Origin: Saccharothrix carnea | Lineage (GTDB): Bacteria; Actinomycetota; Actinomycetes; Mycobacteriales; Pseudonocardiaceae | Direction of reading: 5' to 3' | Assembly (NCBI RefSeq): GCF_003014735.1 | Contig: NZ_PYAX01000002.1 | Coordinates: forward strand, 558,001 to 622,000 | DNA: 64,000 bases | Program-made: the position numbers and the translations under genes | Part shown: positions 54,733 through 63,035 of the stretch, piece by piece | Layout of the letters: each line of letters opens with the position of its first letter | Position numbering within the stretch: position 1 is the stretch's first letter | The notes under the pieces: model-generated | Told to the model about the DNA's origin: nothing | Database searches by the model: none | Seen by the model: only the letters and a program-made list of their open reading frames with translations

Positions 54733-55191
54733 TCACGCCGTCGTCGCGGCCCGGGGCGGTTCGACGGGCACCGCGATCCGGGCGTGGACGTGGGTGCCGT
54801 CGACGTCGAGCACCGCGCCGGCCTTGCGCAGGAGGGCCAAGGCGGCGGTGTTGTCGGTGGTGGTGTCGGCGAAGACCGCGCTGACGCCGCGTCGGGGTGC
54901 CTCGTCGACGACGCGGCGCAGCGCGGCGAGGCCGACGCCGTGGCCGCGGGCGCAGCGGGCGACCCAGATGCCGGTCTCGCCCTTGGCGGTGAGCCGGATC
55001 ATGCCGACGGTGCGGTCGCCGTCCACGATCTCGTAGGCGTCGTCCTGGAAGCCGCGGTAGAACTCGCGGAAGTCGTCCGGTCGGTCCAGGGTCCAGCCCG
55101 GTGGCATGACGTCGGCGGGGTCGGTGTCCGCGACCGCCAGGCCGAGCAGCCGTTCCACTCCCGCGTCGTCCAACCTCCGCAATCCGATCAT
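54733..55191 (-). CDS. GNAT-family N-acetyltransferase
   Basis: Protein of 152 residues. The acetyl-CoA loop is RGHGVGLAALRRV, with preceding strands DRTVGMIRLTAKGETGIWVA and the later NTAALALLRKAGA. It transfers acetyl groups to an unknown amine. ATG at 55191 overlaps the stop of the winged-helix gene (ATGA), so the two are co-expressed. Confidence 0.85.
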   Translation of the reverse strand: MIGLRRLDDAGVERLLGLAVADTDPADVMPPGWTLDRPDDFREFYRGFQDDAYEIVDGDRTVGMIRLTAKGETGIWVARCARGHGVGLAALRRVVDEAPRRGVSAVFADTTTDNTAALALLRKAGAVLDVDGTHVHARIAVPVEPPRAATTA

Positions 55192-56345
55192 GTCGTCAGC
55201 TCCTTCTCCAACGGTGTCCGGAAGCGGGGGATCACGCGCACCCCGCCGAGCCAGGACGCCAACCGGTCCGCCTCCCGGGCGATAGCCGCTTCCGCGTCCG
55301 CGCCGACGTCGTCGAGGAGTTCCCACACGAGTCCGCCATCGGCGCGCTGGGCCCACCCGCCGACGACCGAGCCGTTCCACCAGACGGTCGGGCCGACGTT
55401 GCCGGCGGTGTCGAACAGGCGCGGCCGGTGTCGGGCGGGCAGGTACCAGTCGCGAGCCTGCCATCCCATCGGTGTCGAATCCAGTGCCGGCAGCAGCGCG
55501 GCCCACGGCGGGGGCTGGTCGACGGGGTCGAGGTCGTCGGGCAGGGCGTAGCCGGTGCCGGTGGAGAGCTCGACCGGGACGGCGCCGGCGGCGGTGAGGG
55601 CGGCGCGGGTGTGGCCGAGGTTCCAGCCGGTCCACCACTTGAGGTCGGCCTCGGTGCCGGGGCCGTAGGAGGCGAGCCAGCGGCGGGCGAGGTCGGCGCG
55701 GCCGAGGGCGGGGTCGAGCTCGGGCCACGGCGTGGCGGGCGCCCAGCGGAACTGGGTGCTCAGCCAGGTGCCGAGGGGTCGGCCGCGGCGCAGCCTGCCG
55801 TCCGCGGCCAGCACGCGGATGATCCGGCTGGACACGTTCTGGCGGGTCTCGTAGGGCTTGCCGGGTGCGACGACGACCTGTTCGAGCAGGTCGGGGACGT
55901 CGCGGGTGAGCTCGACTGCGGTGGCCTCGCCGCGCAGGCGCAGCGCTTCGAGGGTGGCGTCCTCGACCCGGGCGAGGCGCTCGGCGTCCCAGCCGACGCC
56001 GTCCGCGAGGTAGGTGAGCAGCTTCTGCCGTTCCTTGGCGGCGATGGCGGCGCCCGCGGCGGCCCGCACCACGGGTGCGGTCCCGGCGGTGACGGCGAAC
56101 ATCGTGCGGCGCATGCACAGCGACCGGACCAGCGTCCGCCGGTCGTAGAACGCGGCTTCCACCTCGGCCACCGAGGGGTGTTCCAGGCGGGCGCACGCGG
56201 AGAGGAACACCGTGGCCGGGTCGGTGGCGTGCAGGCCGACGAGCGCCTCGACCACCTCCTCCACCGCGGTGACACGGGCGGACAGCAGGTGCCGGACGCC
56301 GAGGCGGGCCCGCCGCTGGGCGTCGTCGATCTTGGCGAGCGTCAC
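55188..56345 (-). CDS. Winged-helix DNA-binding protein, AlkX/AlkZ (HTH_42) family
   Basis: Protein of 385 residues of the HTH_42 family, made of tandem winged helices and including the AlkZ/YcaQ DNA glycosylases. Family marks are VEEVVEALVGLHATDPATVFLSACARL, RTLVRSLCMRRTMFAV, the central LAADGRLRRGRPLGTW and NGSVVGGWAQR near the C-terminus. The Q-x-Q catalytic motif of AlkZ is replaced by H-A-T, so glycosylase activity is doubtful. A GTG start is used at 56345. It forms an operon with the GNAT gene and is divergent from PadR. Confidence 0.8.
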   Translation of the reverse strand: MTLAKIDDAQRRARLGVRHLLSARVTAVEEVVEALVGLHATDPATVFLSACARLEHPSVAEVEAAFYDRRTLVRSLCMRRTMFAVTAGTAPVVRAAAGAAIAAKERQKLLTYLADGVGWDAERLARVEDATLEALRLRGEATAVELTRDVPDLLEQVVVAPGKPYETRQNVSSRIIRVLAADGRLRRGRPLGTWLSTQFRWAPATPWPELDPALGRADLARRWLASYGPGTEADLKWWTGWNLGHTRAALTAAGAVPVELSTGTGYALPDDLDPVDQPPPWAALLPALDSTPMGWQARDWYLPARHRPRLFDTAGNVGPTVWWNGSVVGGWAQRADGGLVWELLDDVGADAEAAIAREADRLASWLGGVRVIPRFRTPLEKELTT

Positions 56346-56422
56346 CGGTCCATCCTCGGCGATCTACCCTGATCGGCGAAACCGGGATCCACGCAACCCG
56401 GAGACCGCTGGACGAGGACGCG

Positions 56423-57004
56423 ATGTCGGCAACACGGCTGCTGGTGCTCGGGGTGGTGCGCGGCTACGGGCGCGCCCACGGCTACCTGATCGGCAACGAC
56501 CTGATGTCGTGGGGTGCGGGGGAGTGGGCCAACGTCAAGTGGGGCTCGATCTACCACGCGTTGAAGCAGCTGACCAAGGACGGCTGCCTGGTCGACCACA
56601 GCGTGCCGCCCGGTCGCACGGACTACGAGATCACCCCCGCGGGGGAGGCCGAGTACCGCACGTTGCTCAGGGACGCGCTGCGGCGGCCGGAGACCCGGCC
56701 GGACCTGCTCGCGGCCGGGTTGGCGCTGCTGCCGTCGTTGACGCGGGAGGAGGCGGTCGGCCTGCTCACCGAGCGGCTGGCGGCGTTGGAGACCCGCCGT
56801 GACGCGGCGCGCGAGCAGGTGGGGCAATGGCGGGAGCCGCCGCACGTGAAGGAGCTGTTCGGGCTGTGGGAGCACACCGCGGCCACCGGGGCGGAGTGGA
56901 CGCGGGGCCTGGTCGAGCGCCTGGAGTCGGGCGCCTACCCGATGGCCGGCGAACCGGGATCGCCGGGCGCACCGGGCAGCTGGGTTATACTCAAACTTGA
57001 GTAG
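56423..57004 (+). CDS. PadR-family regulator
   Basis: Protein of 193 residues. The PadR winged helix spans about 5-85 (LLVLGVVRGYGRAHGYLIGNDL, KWGSIYHALKQLTKDGCLVDH, DYEITPAGEAEYRTLL) and is followed by a Vir_C-like helical dimerisation region. A short collagen-like tail GEPGSPGAPGS precedes the end. Its last codons contain the palindrome TACTCAA-AC-TTGAGTA that also forms the downstream promoter, so it probably represses the SNF2/SWIM genes. Confidence 0.88.
   Translation: MSATRLLVLGVVRGYGRAHGYLIGNDLMSWGAGEWANVKWGSIYHALKQLTKDGCLVDHSVPPGRTDYEITPAGEAEYRTLLRDALRRPETRPDLLAAGLALLPSLTREEAVGLLTERLAALETRRDAAREQVGQWREPPHVKELFGLWEHTAATGAEWTRGLVERLESGAYPMAGEPGSPGAPGSWVILKLE
56986..57003 (+). promoter_or_regulatory. 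Promoter -10 with overlapping PadR-type operator
   Basis: TATACT (56986-56991) is a near-consensus -10. The palindrome TACTCAA-AC-TTGAGTA (56988-57003) overlaps it and the PadR stop codon. The helicase start is 12 bp further, so the leader is very short. Confidence 0.7.
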
Positions 57005-57015
57005 CGCGAGGGGGA

Positions 57016-59784
57016 GTGCTGAACACAGGGTTGGAGCGGTACGCGGCCGTCTTCGAGGTCGCCGACCCGCCACGCACGTCCACGATCGCCTTCTACCCCG
57101 CCCAGGACCCCCGTCCCGCCGGTTCGGTGCTGTCGCCGCAGCCGTCCGCGGACCCGGATGAGGTCGACGAGGTCGACGCACCCGGCCCGGACCGGCTCAC
57201 CATCGCCACCGCGGACGGCACCCGGCAGACCGTGCCCGCCCTGCGGCTGCCGGTGGCCGAGGCCGTCCCGCTGCTCAGCCGTGCCCGCCGCACCGCGCAC
57301 GCCCACCCCGCCACCGCGTTCTGGGGCGCGGCCGTGGTGGTGGCGTTGCAGCTCGTCGCCCGGGGCCGGGTGCGGCCCGCGGTCACCGATGGCGACTTCG
57401 ACGCGTGGCTGCTCGGCCCGCTCGACGCGGGCGACCACGCCCGCGTGCGCGACCTGGCCGACGCGATGCCCGCGCACGCCCGCGCCGTGCCGCTGCCCGG
57501 CCGCGACCCGCTCGAACTGCCCGACGCCGAACCGCTGCTGCGCGCCTTCCTCGACGCCGTCGCCGACACCATGCCGCGTGGCGCGGCGGCCGTGCACGCG
57601 GCCGGCGCGCCGGCGTTCGCCGCGGTGGCGCCCCAGCAGGTGCCGCACCTGCGCGACTGGGCCGACCAGGGCGTGCGCGTCTCCCTGCGGATCGAGGGCT
57701 TCGGCCCGTTCCGCGGTGTCGTGCAGGTGCACAGCCTCGCCGACCCGGCCCGCGTGGTCGACGCCGCCGAGCTGTGGGCGTCGGCCAACCAGCGGTCCCG
57801 CGCCGACGCCATGGTCGCCCTGCGCCGTGCCGCCCGAGCCTGGGCGCCGCTGGAACGGCTGCTCGACCAGGCCGTGCCCGACGAGGTCGCCCTGCTCGAC
57901 TCCGACGTCGAGCACCTGCTCACGACCGGCGCGGTCCGGCTGGCCGGCGCGGGCGTGGACGTGCACTGGCCCAAGGACCTGGTGCGGGACCTGTCGGCCA
58001 AGGTCGTCATCGGCGAACGGCCGAGCGCTGTGCCCGCTTCCTCGGGCCACGCGTTCTTCGGCCCCGACCAGCTCACCTCCGTGGACTGGCAGCTCGCCCT
58101 GGGCGACGACCCGCTCACCCCCGACGAACTGGACCGGCTCGCCGAGGCCACCCGGCCGGTCGTGCGGCTGCGCGACCGCTGGACCCTGGTCGACCCCGAG
58201 CTGGCCCGCCGCGCCCGCGAGCGCGCCCTCAAACCCGTCACCGCGATCGACGCGCTCGGCGCGGCGCTGACCGGCAGCACCCGGGTCGACGGCGTCGAGG
58301 TGGAGGTCGCCGCCACCGGCTGGCTGGACGAGCTGAAGTCGCGCCTCGCCGACCTGGACACCGACCCGATCGCCCAGCCGTCCGCGCTGCGGGCGACCCT
58401 GCGCGACTACCAGCTGCACGGCCTGCGCTGGTTGGACCGCATGACCTCGCTCGGCCTGGGCGCGTGCCTGGCCGACGACATGGGCCTGGGCAAGACCGTC
58501 ACCCTCATCGCGCTGCACCTGCACCGCGACCGGCGCGACCCCGGACCCACGCTGGTGGTCTGCCCCGCGTCGCTGATGGGCAACTGGCAGCGCGAGATCG
58601 AGCGCTTCGCGCCCGGCGTGCCCGTGCGGCGCTTCCACGGTCCCCGCCGGGAGGTCGCGCACGAGGGTTTCGTGCTCACCACCTACGGCACCATGCGCCT
58701 GGACGCCGACCGGCTCGCCGACGTCGACTGGGGCATGGTCGTCGCCGACGAGGCCCAGCACGTGAAGAACCCCGCCTCCGACACCGCCAAGGCGCTGCGC
58801 CGCATCCCCGCCCGCGCCCGCATCGCCCTCACCGGCACGCCGGTGGAGAACGCCCTGTCGGAGCTGTGGGCGATCCTGGACTGGACGACCCCCGGCCTGC
58901 TCGGCACGATGGCGCAGTTCAAGGCCCGCTGGGCGGGTCCCATCGAAGGCGACCACGACCACGAGGCCGCGCAGCGGTTCGCCCGGCTCGTGCGGCCGTT
59001 CCTGCTGCGCCGCCGCAAGACCGACCCCGGCATCGCGCCCGAACTGCCGCCGAAGACCGAGACCGACCAGCCCGTCGCGCTGACCCGTGAACAGGCCGCG
59101 CTCTACGAGGCGGTCGTGCGGGAGCTCATGGCCGAGGTCCGCGAAGCCGACGGCATCGCCCGCCGCGGCAAGATCGTCAAGCTGCTCACCGGCCTCAAGC
59201 AGGTCTGCAACCACCCCGCCCAGTACCTCAAGGAGACCTCGCCGAAGCTCGCCGGTCGGTCGGGCAAGCTCGAACTGCTCGACGAACTGCTCGACACGAT
59301 CCTCGCCGAGGACGGCGCGGTGCTGGTGTTCACCCAGTACGTCGCCATGGCCCGGCTCATCGAACGCCACCTCGCCGGCCGCGGCATCGCGACCCAGCTG
59401 CTGCACGGCGGCACGCCCGTCCCCGCCCGCGAGGACATGGTGCGCCGCTTCCAGGACGGCGGGTGCCCGGTGTTCCTGCTGTCCCTCAAAGCCGCCGGCA
59501 CCGGCCTCAACCTCACCCGCGCCGACCACGTCGTGCACTACGACCGGTGGTGGAACCCCGCCGTGGAGGACCAGGCCACCGACCGCGCCCACCGCATCGG
59601 CCAGACCCGGCCCGTGCAGGTGCACCGGCTCATCGCCGAGGGCACCATCGAGGACCGCATCGCCGCGATGCTGCGCGCCAAGCGCGACCTCGCCGACGCC
59701 GTCCTGGCCCGCGGTGACGCCGCGTTGACCGAACTGTCCGACGACGAACTGGGCAACCTGGTCGAACTCAGGAGCGGCACGTGA
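57016..59784 (+). CDS. SNF2-family DEAD/DEAH helicase
   Basis: Protein of 922 residues. The N-terminal half (about 1-440) is the SNF2_N-associated actinobacterial region without clear motifs. Then follow the two RecA lobes: motif I ADDMGLGKT, motif II VVADEAQHVKN, motif III ALTGTPVENAL, motif V LSLKAAGTGLNL and motif VI TDRAHRIGQTRPV. These are double-strand DNA translocases of the Swi2/Snf2 class. The GTG at 57016 follows GAGGGGGA. It overlaps the SWIM gene (GTGA) and is probably controlled by PadR. Confidence 0.93.
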   Translation: MLNTGLERYAAVFEVADPPRTSTIAFYPAQDPRPAGSVLSPQPSADPDEVDEVDAPGPDRLTIATADGTRQTVPALRLPVAEAVPLLSRARRTAHAHPATAFWGAAVVVALQLVARGRVRPAVTDGDFDAWLLGPLDAGDHARVRDLADAMPAHARAVPLPGRDPLELPDAEPLLRAFLDAVADTMPRGAAAVHAAGAPAFAAVAPQQVPHLRDWADQGVRVSLRIEGFGPFRGVVQVHSLADPARVVDAAELWASANQRSRADAMVALRRAARAWAPLERLLDQAVPDEVALLDSDVEHLLTTGAVRLAGAGVDVHWPKDLVRDLSAKVVIGERPSAVPASSGHAFFGPDQLTSVDWQLALGDDPLTPDELDRLAEATRPVVRLRDRWTLVDPELARRARERALKPVTAIDALGAALTGSTRVDGVEVEVAATGWLDELKSRLADLDTDPIAQPSALRATLRDYQLHGLRWLDRMTSLGLGACLADDMGLGKTVTLIALHLHRDRRDPGPTLVVCPASLMGNWQREIERFAPGVPVRRFHGPRREVAHEGFVLTTYGTMRLDADRLADVDWGMVVADEAQHVKNPASDTAKALRRIPARARIALTGTPVENALSELWAILDWTTPGLLGTMAQFKARWAGPIEGDHDHEAAQRFARLVRPFLLRRRKTDPGIAPELPPKTETDQPVALTREQAALYEAVVRELMAEVREADGIARRGKIVKLLTGLKQVCNHPAQYLKETSPKLAGRSGKLELLDELLDTILAEDGAVLVFTQYVAMARLIERHLAGRGIATQLLHGGTPVPAREDMVRRFQDGGCPVFLLSLKAAGTGLNLTRADHVVHYDRWWNPAVEDQATDRAHRIGQTRPVQVHRLIAEGTIEDRIAAMLRAKRDLADAVLARGDAALTELSDDELGNLVELRSGT

Positions 59785-60884
59785 GCGACCGCGTCAAGGG
59801 CTTCCCCGCGTTCGGCAAGGGCGTGCGCCGCGCCCGTTCCTGGTGGGGCAGGGCGTGGCTGCAGGCCCTGGAGGACACCTCGCTGGACCAGGCGCCGCTG
59901 CGGCAGGGCCGCAAGTACGCCCACGCCGGGCTCGTCGGCACCATCACCGTCAGCCCCGGCCGCCTCGACGCCACCGTCTACGACACCGAGGACACCTACC
60001 GGACCACCGTCCACGTCACCGAGCTGACCGACGGCGAGTGGAACCGGTTCCTCGGCCAGATCGCCGTGAAGGCGGGCCACCTCGCCGCACTGCTCGACCG
60101 CGAGATGCCCCGTGAACTCGCCGACGCCGCCGCGGACGCGGGCGTGCCGCTCCTGCCCGGCATCGGCGACCTCGACCCCGAGTGCACCTGCCCCGGCTGG
60201 GAACTGCCCTGCCGCCACGCCGCCGCGCTGTGCCACCAGGCGTCGTGGCTGCTCGACGCCGACCCGTGGGTCCTGCTGCTCCTGCGCGGACGCGACCAGG
60301 ACGAAGTCGTCGCCGGTTCCCGACCCACCGCCGGCGTCCTGGCCACCGCCGCCTACGCCGAACCGGTCCGGGACCTGCCCGGCGACCCGCCGCCCGGCGA
60401 CCTCGGCCCGCTGCCGGAGTTCGAACCGGCGCCGGGCCTGGACGTCGACGTGCTGCGCCTGCTGGTCGCCGACGCCGCCGCCAAAGCCCGCGACGTGCTC
60501 GCCACCGGCCACTGGCCCGCGCCCGACGACCGCCGCGACCACATCCGGCTGGCCGCCACCGTGCCCGCCCTGCGCGACCGGCTCGACGCCGACCCCCGCG
60601 CCGTCCGGGCCTGGCGCCAAGGCGGCCTCGCCGCCCTGGACGTCCTCGAACAACCCTGGACCCCGGGCAGGACCGACACCGCCCGCGCCCGTGCCGCCTG
60701 GGACAGCGGCGAACTCCCCGAACCGACCGTGTGGCGCAACCGCTGGACCGTCCACGACCGACAACTCCGCTACGGCCGCGACGGCCGCTGGTACCCCTAC
60801 CGCGACACGGACGGCACCTGGTGGCCGACCGGCATCCCGCACCGCGACCCGACCGCCGCCCTCACCGACACCGATCCCGACTGA
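59781..60884 (+). CDS. SWIM zinc-finger protein
   Basis: Protein of 367 residues. The SWIM motif is CTCPGWELPCRHAAAL (CxC...CxH) near residue 134, after an N-terminal WWGRAWLQALE segment typical of SNF2-linked SWIM proteins. SWIM domains bind DNA or protein. The fixed pairing with a SNF2 translocase suggests they work as one complex, but the process is not established. Its stop lies 3 bp from the convergent oxidoreductase gene. Confidence 0.87.
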   Translation: MSDRVKGFPAFGKGVRRARSWWGRAWLQALEDTSLDQAPLRQGRKYAHAGLVGTITVSPGRLDATVYDTEDTYRTTVHVTELTDGEWNRFLGQIAVKAGHLAALLDREMPRELADAAADAGVPLLPGIGDLDPECTCPGWELPCRHAAALCHQASWLLDADPWVLLLLRGRDQDEVVAGSRPTAGVLATAAYAEPVRDLPGDPPPGDLGPLPEFEPAPGLDVDVLRLLVADAAAKARDVLATGHWPAPDDRRDHIRLAATVPALRDRLDADPRAVRAWRQGGLAALDVLEQPWTPGRTDTARARAAWDSGELPEPTVWRNRWTVHDRQLRYGRDGRWYPYRDTDGTWWPTGIPHRDPTAALTDTDPD

Positions 60885-60887
60885 CCC

Positions 60888-61976
60888 TCACCGGACCGGC
60901 GCCGTCCCGCCGGTCCGGGCGGCGGCCTCGATCGTCGCGAGCAGGCGGTGCAGCCGGGCGGCGGTGTGGAAGTCGGGGTGCGGCGGGCGTCCCTCCGCGA
61001 TCGCCCGCGCGACTTCCAGGTACAGCTCCGCGATGCCCGCGACCGGCCCGGCGGCCGGACCGAACGGCGTCCGCCGGTAGCCGGCGGGCACCGTCACCGG
61101 CTCGCCGTCGACGCGGATCTCCCAGTCGGTCCAGTGCGGGTAGTGGTCCGGCCGCGTCGGCACGGCGGTCAGCGTGCCTCGGGAGCCGACCACCTCGAAG
61201 AGGAACCCGTCCGGGCTCCCGCTGCCCCCGCGGACGGTCACCGACGCCGTCGCACCGTCCCGCAGCACACCTCGGACCAGCACGTCGTCGGGTGTGCGGT
61301 TGGGGACGGTCCGGTCGGTGCCGGCGACGGTGATCCGGTCGTGCCGCCGGGGCAGCCGCGCGGACACCTCCGCGAATTCGCCCACCACCGCTTCGAACGT
61401 CGCCAGGAAGTGCCCGGCCATGATCGTCAGGATCGACGAGCCACCGGCGGGATCGGTGGCCCACTCCAGCTCCGCCGGGACGCTGCCACCCCCGAACGGC
61501 GCGCCCGAGGCGGACAGGGCGGCCGACACCACCCGGCCGATCCGGCCACCGGCGAGCAGGTCGGCGACGAACCTGGCGTCGGGGGACCAGTACCCCTGCA
61601 GGCACACGGCGTGCGTCACGCCGGCGCCGGTCGCCAACCGCGCCAGCTCGTCGGCCTCGCCGGGTCCCACGGTCAGCGGCCACTCCGACAGCACGTGCTT
61701 GCCCGCCCGCACCGCGGCCCTGATCAGCTCCGCGTGACCGGGCGCCTTCACCGACACCACGACCAGGCCCACGTCGGGATGCGACACGAGTTCCGCCGCG
61801 TCGGTGAACGCCAGCGGCACGCCGTGAGCCTCCGCCACCCGCGCGACGCTGGCCCGCCTCGTGGTCGCCACCGCAGCCACCTCGAACTCGGCCAGCCCCG
61901 CGAGGGCCGGCAGGTGCGACCCGGCCGCCCACCCGCTCGCCCCGACCACTCCGACCTTGATCACACGCACCCCCAT
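60888..61976 (-). CDS. Gfo/Idh/MocA family oxidoreductase
   Basis: Protein of 362 residues. The Rossmann motif is KVGVVGASGWAAGSHLPAL, the NAD-domain end has KAPGHAELIRAAVRAGKHVLSEWPL (EWP where EKP is usual), and a C-terminal substrate domain follows. It resembles galactose 1-dehydrogenase/Gal80-type members, in which EKP is often altered. ATG at 61976 is used; GTG at 61964 is possible. It is divergent from a TetR gene with shared palindromes, so it is probably that regulator's target. Confidence 0.85.
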   Translation of the reverse strand: MGVRVIKVGVVGASGWAAGSHLPALAGLAEFEVAAVATTRRASVARVAEAHGVPLAFTDAAELVSHPDVGLVVVSVKAPGHAELIRAAVRAGKHVLSEWPLTVGPGEADELARLATGAGVTHAVCLQGYWSPDARFVADLLAGGRIGRVVSAALSASGAPFGGGSVPAELEWATDPAGGSSILTIMAGHFLATFEAVVGEFAEVSARLPRRHDRITVAGTDRTVPNRTPDDVLVRGVLRDGATASVTVRGGSGSPDGFLFEVVGSRGTLTAVPTRPDHYPHWTDWEIRVDGEPVTVPAGYRRTPFGPAAGPVAGIAELYLEVARAIAEGRPPHPDFHTAARLHRLLATIEAAARTGGTAPVR

Positions 61977-61981
61977 TTGTG

Positions 61982-62046
61982 TACCGATAGGTATGAAACT
62001 AGGGGAGGTCGGTCCGGAACTCAACCCGGTACTGTATCGACAGGTA
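61982..62046. promoter_or_regulatory. Two TetR-type operator boxes
   Basis: TACCGATAGGTA (61982-61993) and TACTGTATCGACAGGTA (62030-62046) are palindromic and share a TATCG core when one is reversed. They lie in the 87-bp gap between the divergent oxidoreductase and TetR genes. Confidence 0.65.
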
Positions 62047-62063
62047 AAGAACGGGGGAGGGGC

Positions 62064-62663
62064 ATGGCAGGCGGGCGCCCGAGGGCCTTCGACGCCGACG
62101 CCGCGCTCGACCGCGCCCTGGAGGTGTTCTGGCGGCAGGGCTACGAGGGCACGTCGCTGACCGACCTGACCACCGCGCTCGGGATCAACCGGCCCAGCCT
62201 GTACGCGGCCTTCGGCAACAAGGAGGAGCTGTTCCTCAAGGCGCTGGAGCGCTACAACTCCGGCCCGGGTGCCTACGCCGCCGAGGCCCTGGCGGCGCCC
62301 ACGGTGCGGGAGGTCGTCCAGCGCTTGGTCCTCGGCGCCGTCGAGCTGACCACCGGACCGCACACGCCGCCGGGGTGCCTCACCGTGCACGGCGTCCACG
62401 CCTGCGACCCGGATTCGGCGGCCGTGCGCCACGCGGCCATCGCCTGCCGGATGGCCGGCGAGGCGGCCCTGCGCCGCAGGTTCGAGCAGGCGGCGGACCT
62501 GCCCGCGGACTGCGACGCCACCACCCTCGCCCGCCTGGTCCACACTGTCACCGACGGCATCGCGGTGCAGGCGGCGAGCGGTCGCACCCGTGACGAGCTG
62601 CACCGGGTGGCCGAACTGGCACTCCGCACCCTGGTCCCCGAGACCGGCTCCGAGCGGCCGTGA
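62064..62663 (+). CDS. TetR-family regulator
   Basis: Protein of 199 residues. HTH: RGRP-like start GGRPRAFDADAALDRALEVFWRQGYEGTSLTDLTTALGINRPSLYAAFGNKEELF, followed by a TetR_C_16/AcrR-like ligand domain with PPGCLTVHG, as in NemR/ComR-type regulators whose conserved Cys (GCL) can sense oxidants or electrophiles. GGGGGAGGGG precedes the ATG. Likely target: the divergent oxidoreductase gene and itself. Confidence 0.9.
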   Translation: MAGGRPRAFDADAALDRALEVFWRQGYEGTSLTDLTTALGINRPSLYAAFGNKEELFLKALERYNSGPGAYAAEALAAPTVREVVQRLVLGAVELTTGPHTPPGCLTVHGVHACDPDSAAVRHAAIACRMAGEAALRRRFEQAADLPADCDATTLARLVHTVTDGIAVQAASGRTRDELHRVAELALRTLVPETGSERP

Positions 62664-62726
62664 AGCGGTCGCCCGGCGTTCCTCCGCCCGACCAGGGCGT
62701 GGCGGAAGTGCAGGTCGAGCCCGCTT

Positions 62727-62756
62727 CACCACACCTGTGGTACCACAGGTGTGGTG
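62727..62756. terminator. 30-bp perfect palindrome, likely terminator or cruciform
   Basis: Two 15-bp arms (left arm CACCACACCTGTGGT) meet with no loop. It lies 63 bp after the TetR stop and 63 bp before the convergent DUF5703 stop. It most simply ends the TetR transcript, but GTGGTACCAC at its centre also resembles GntR-type operators. Confidence 0.55.
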
Positions 62757-62774
62757 GTAGGCCGGACGGGATCT

Positions 62775-62799
62775 CCGCCACCGCCCGAAGCGGTGGCGG
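62775..62799 (-). terminator. Hairpin terminator of the DUF5703/lipoprotein operon
   Basis: Perfect 10-bp stem CCGCCACCGC / GCGGTGGCGG with a 5-base loop, 20 bp beyond the stop of the DUF5703 gene on the minus strand. Confidence 0.65.
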
Positions 62800-62819
62800 G
62801 AGGGCCGGGTCCGAGCGTT

Positions 62820-63035
62820 CTAGGTGATCACGCCCGGCACCACGGCGGCCGTCCGCTTGCGCCGCAGCCACACCTTGCGGGAACCGTCGCCGAACAACAA
62901 CGTCCGCGACAGCTCCCACCCGGCGAACTCCGCGTGGATCGTCAGCTGCGTCGTCGCCGTGCGACGGGAGACACCGGCCGGCAACCGCAGCGGCCGGTAC
63001 TCCCAGTCCCCGTCGACCACCCCTTCGCCCGTCAT
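62820..63035 (-). CDS. DUF5703-like small protein
   Basis: Protein of 71 residues. WEYRPLRLPAGVSRRTATTQLTIHAEFAGWELSRTLLFGDGSRKVWLRRK matches the short conserved actinobacterial DUF5703 pattern as I know it. No function is established. Its ATG overlaps the lipoprotein stop (ATGA), an arrangement that suggests co-expression. Confidence 0.75.
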   Translation of the reverse strand: MTGEGVVDGDWEYRPLRLPAGVSRRTATTQLTIHAEFAGWELSRTLLFGDGSRKVWLRRKRTAAVVPGVIT

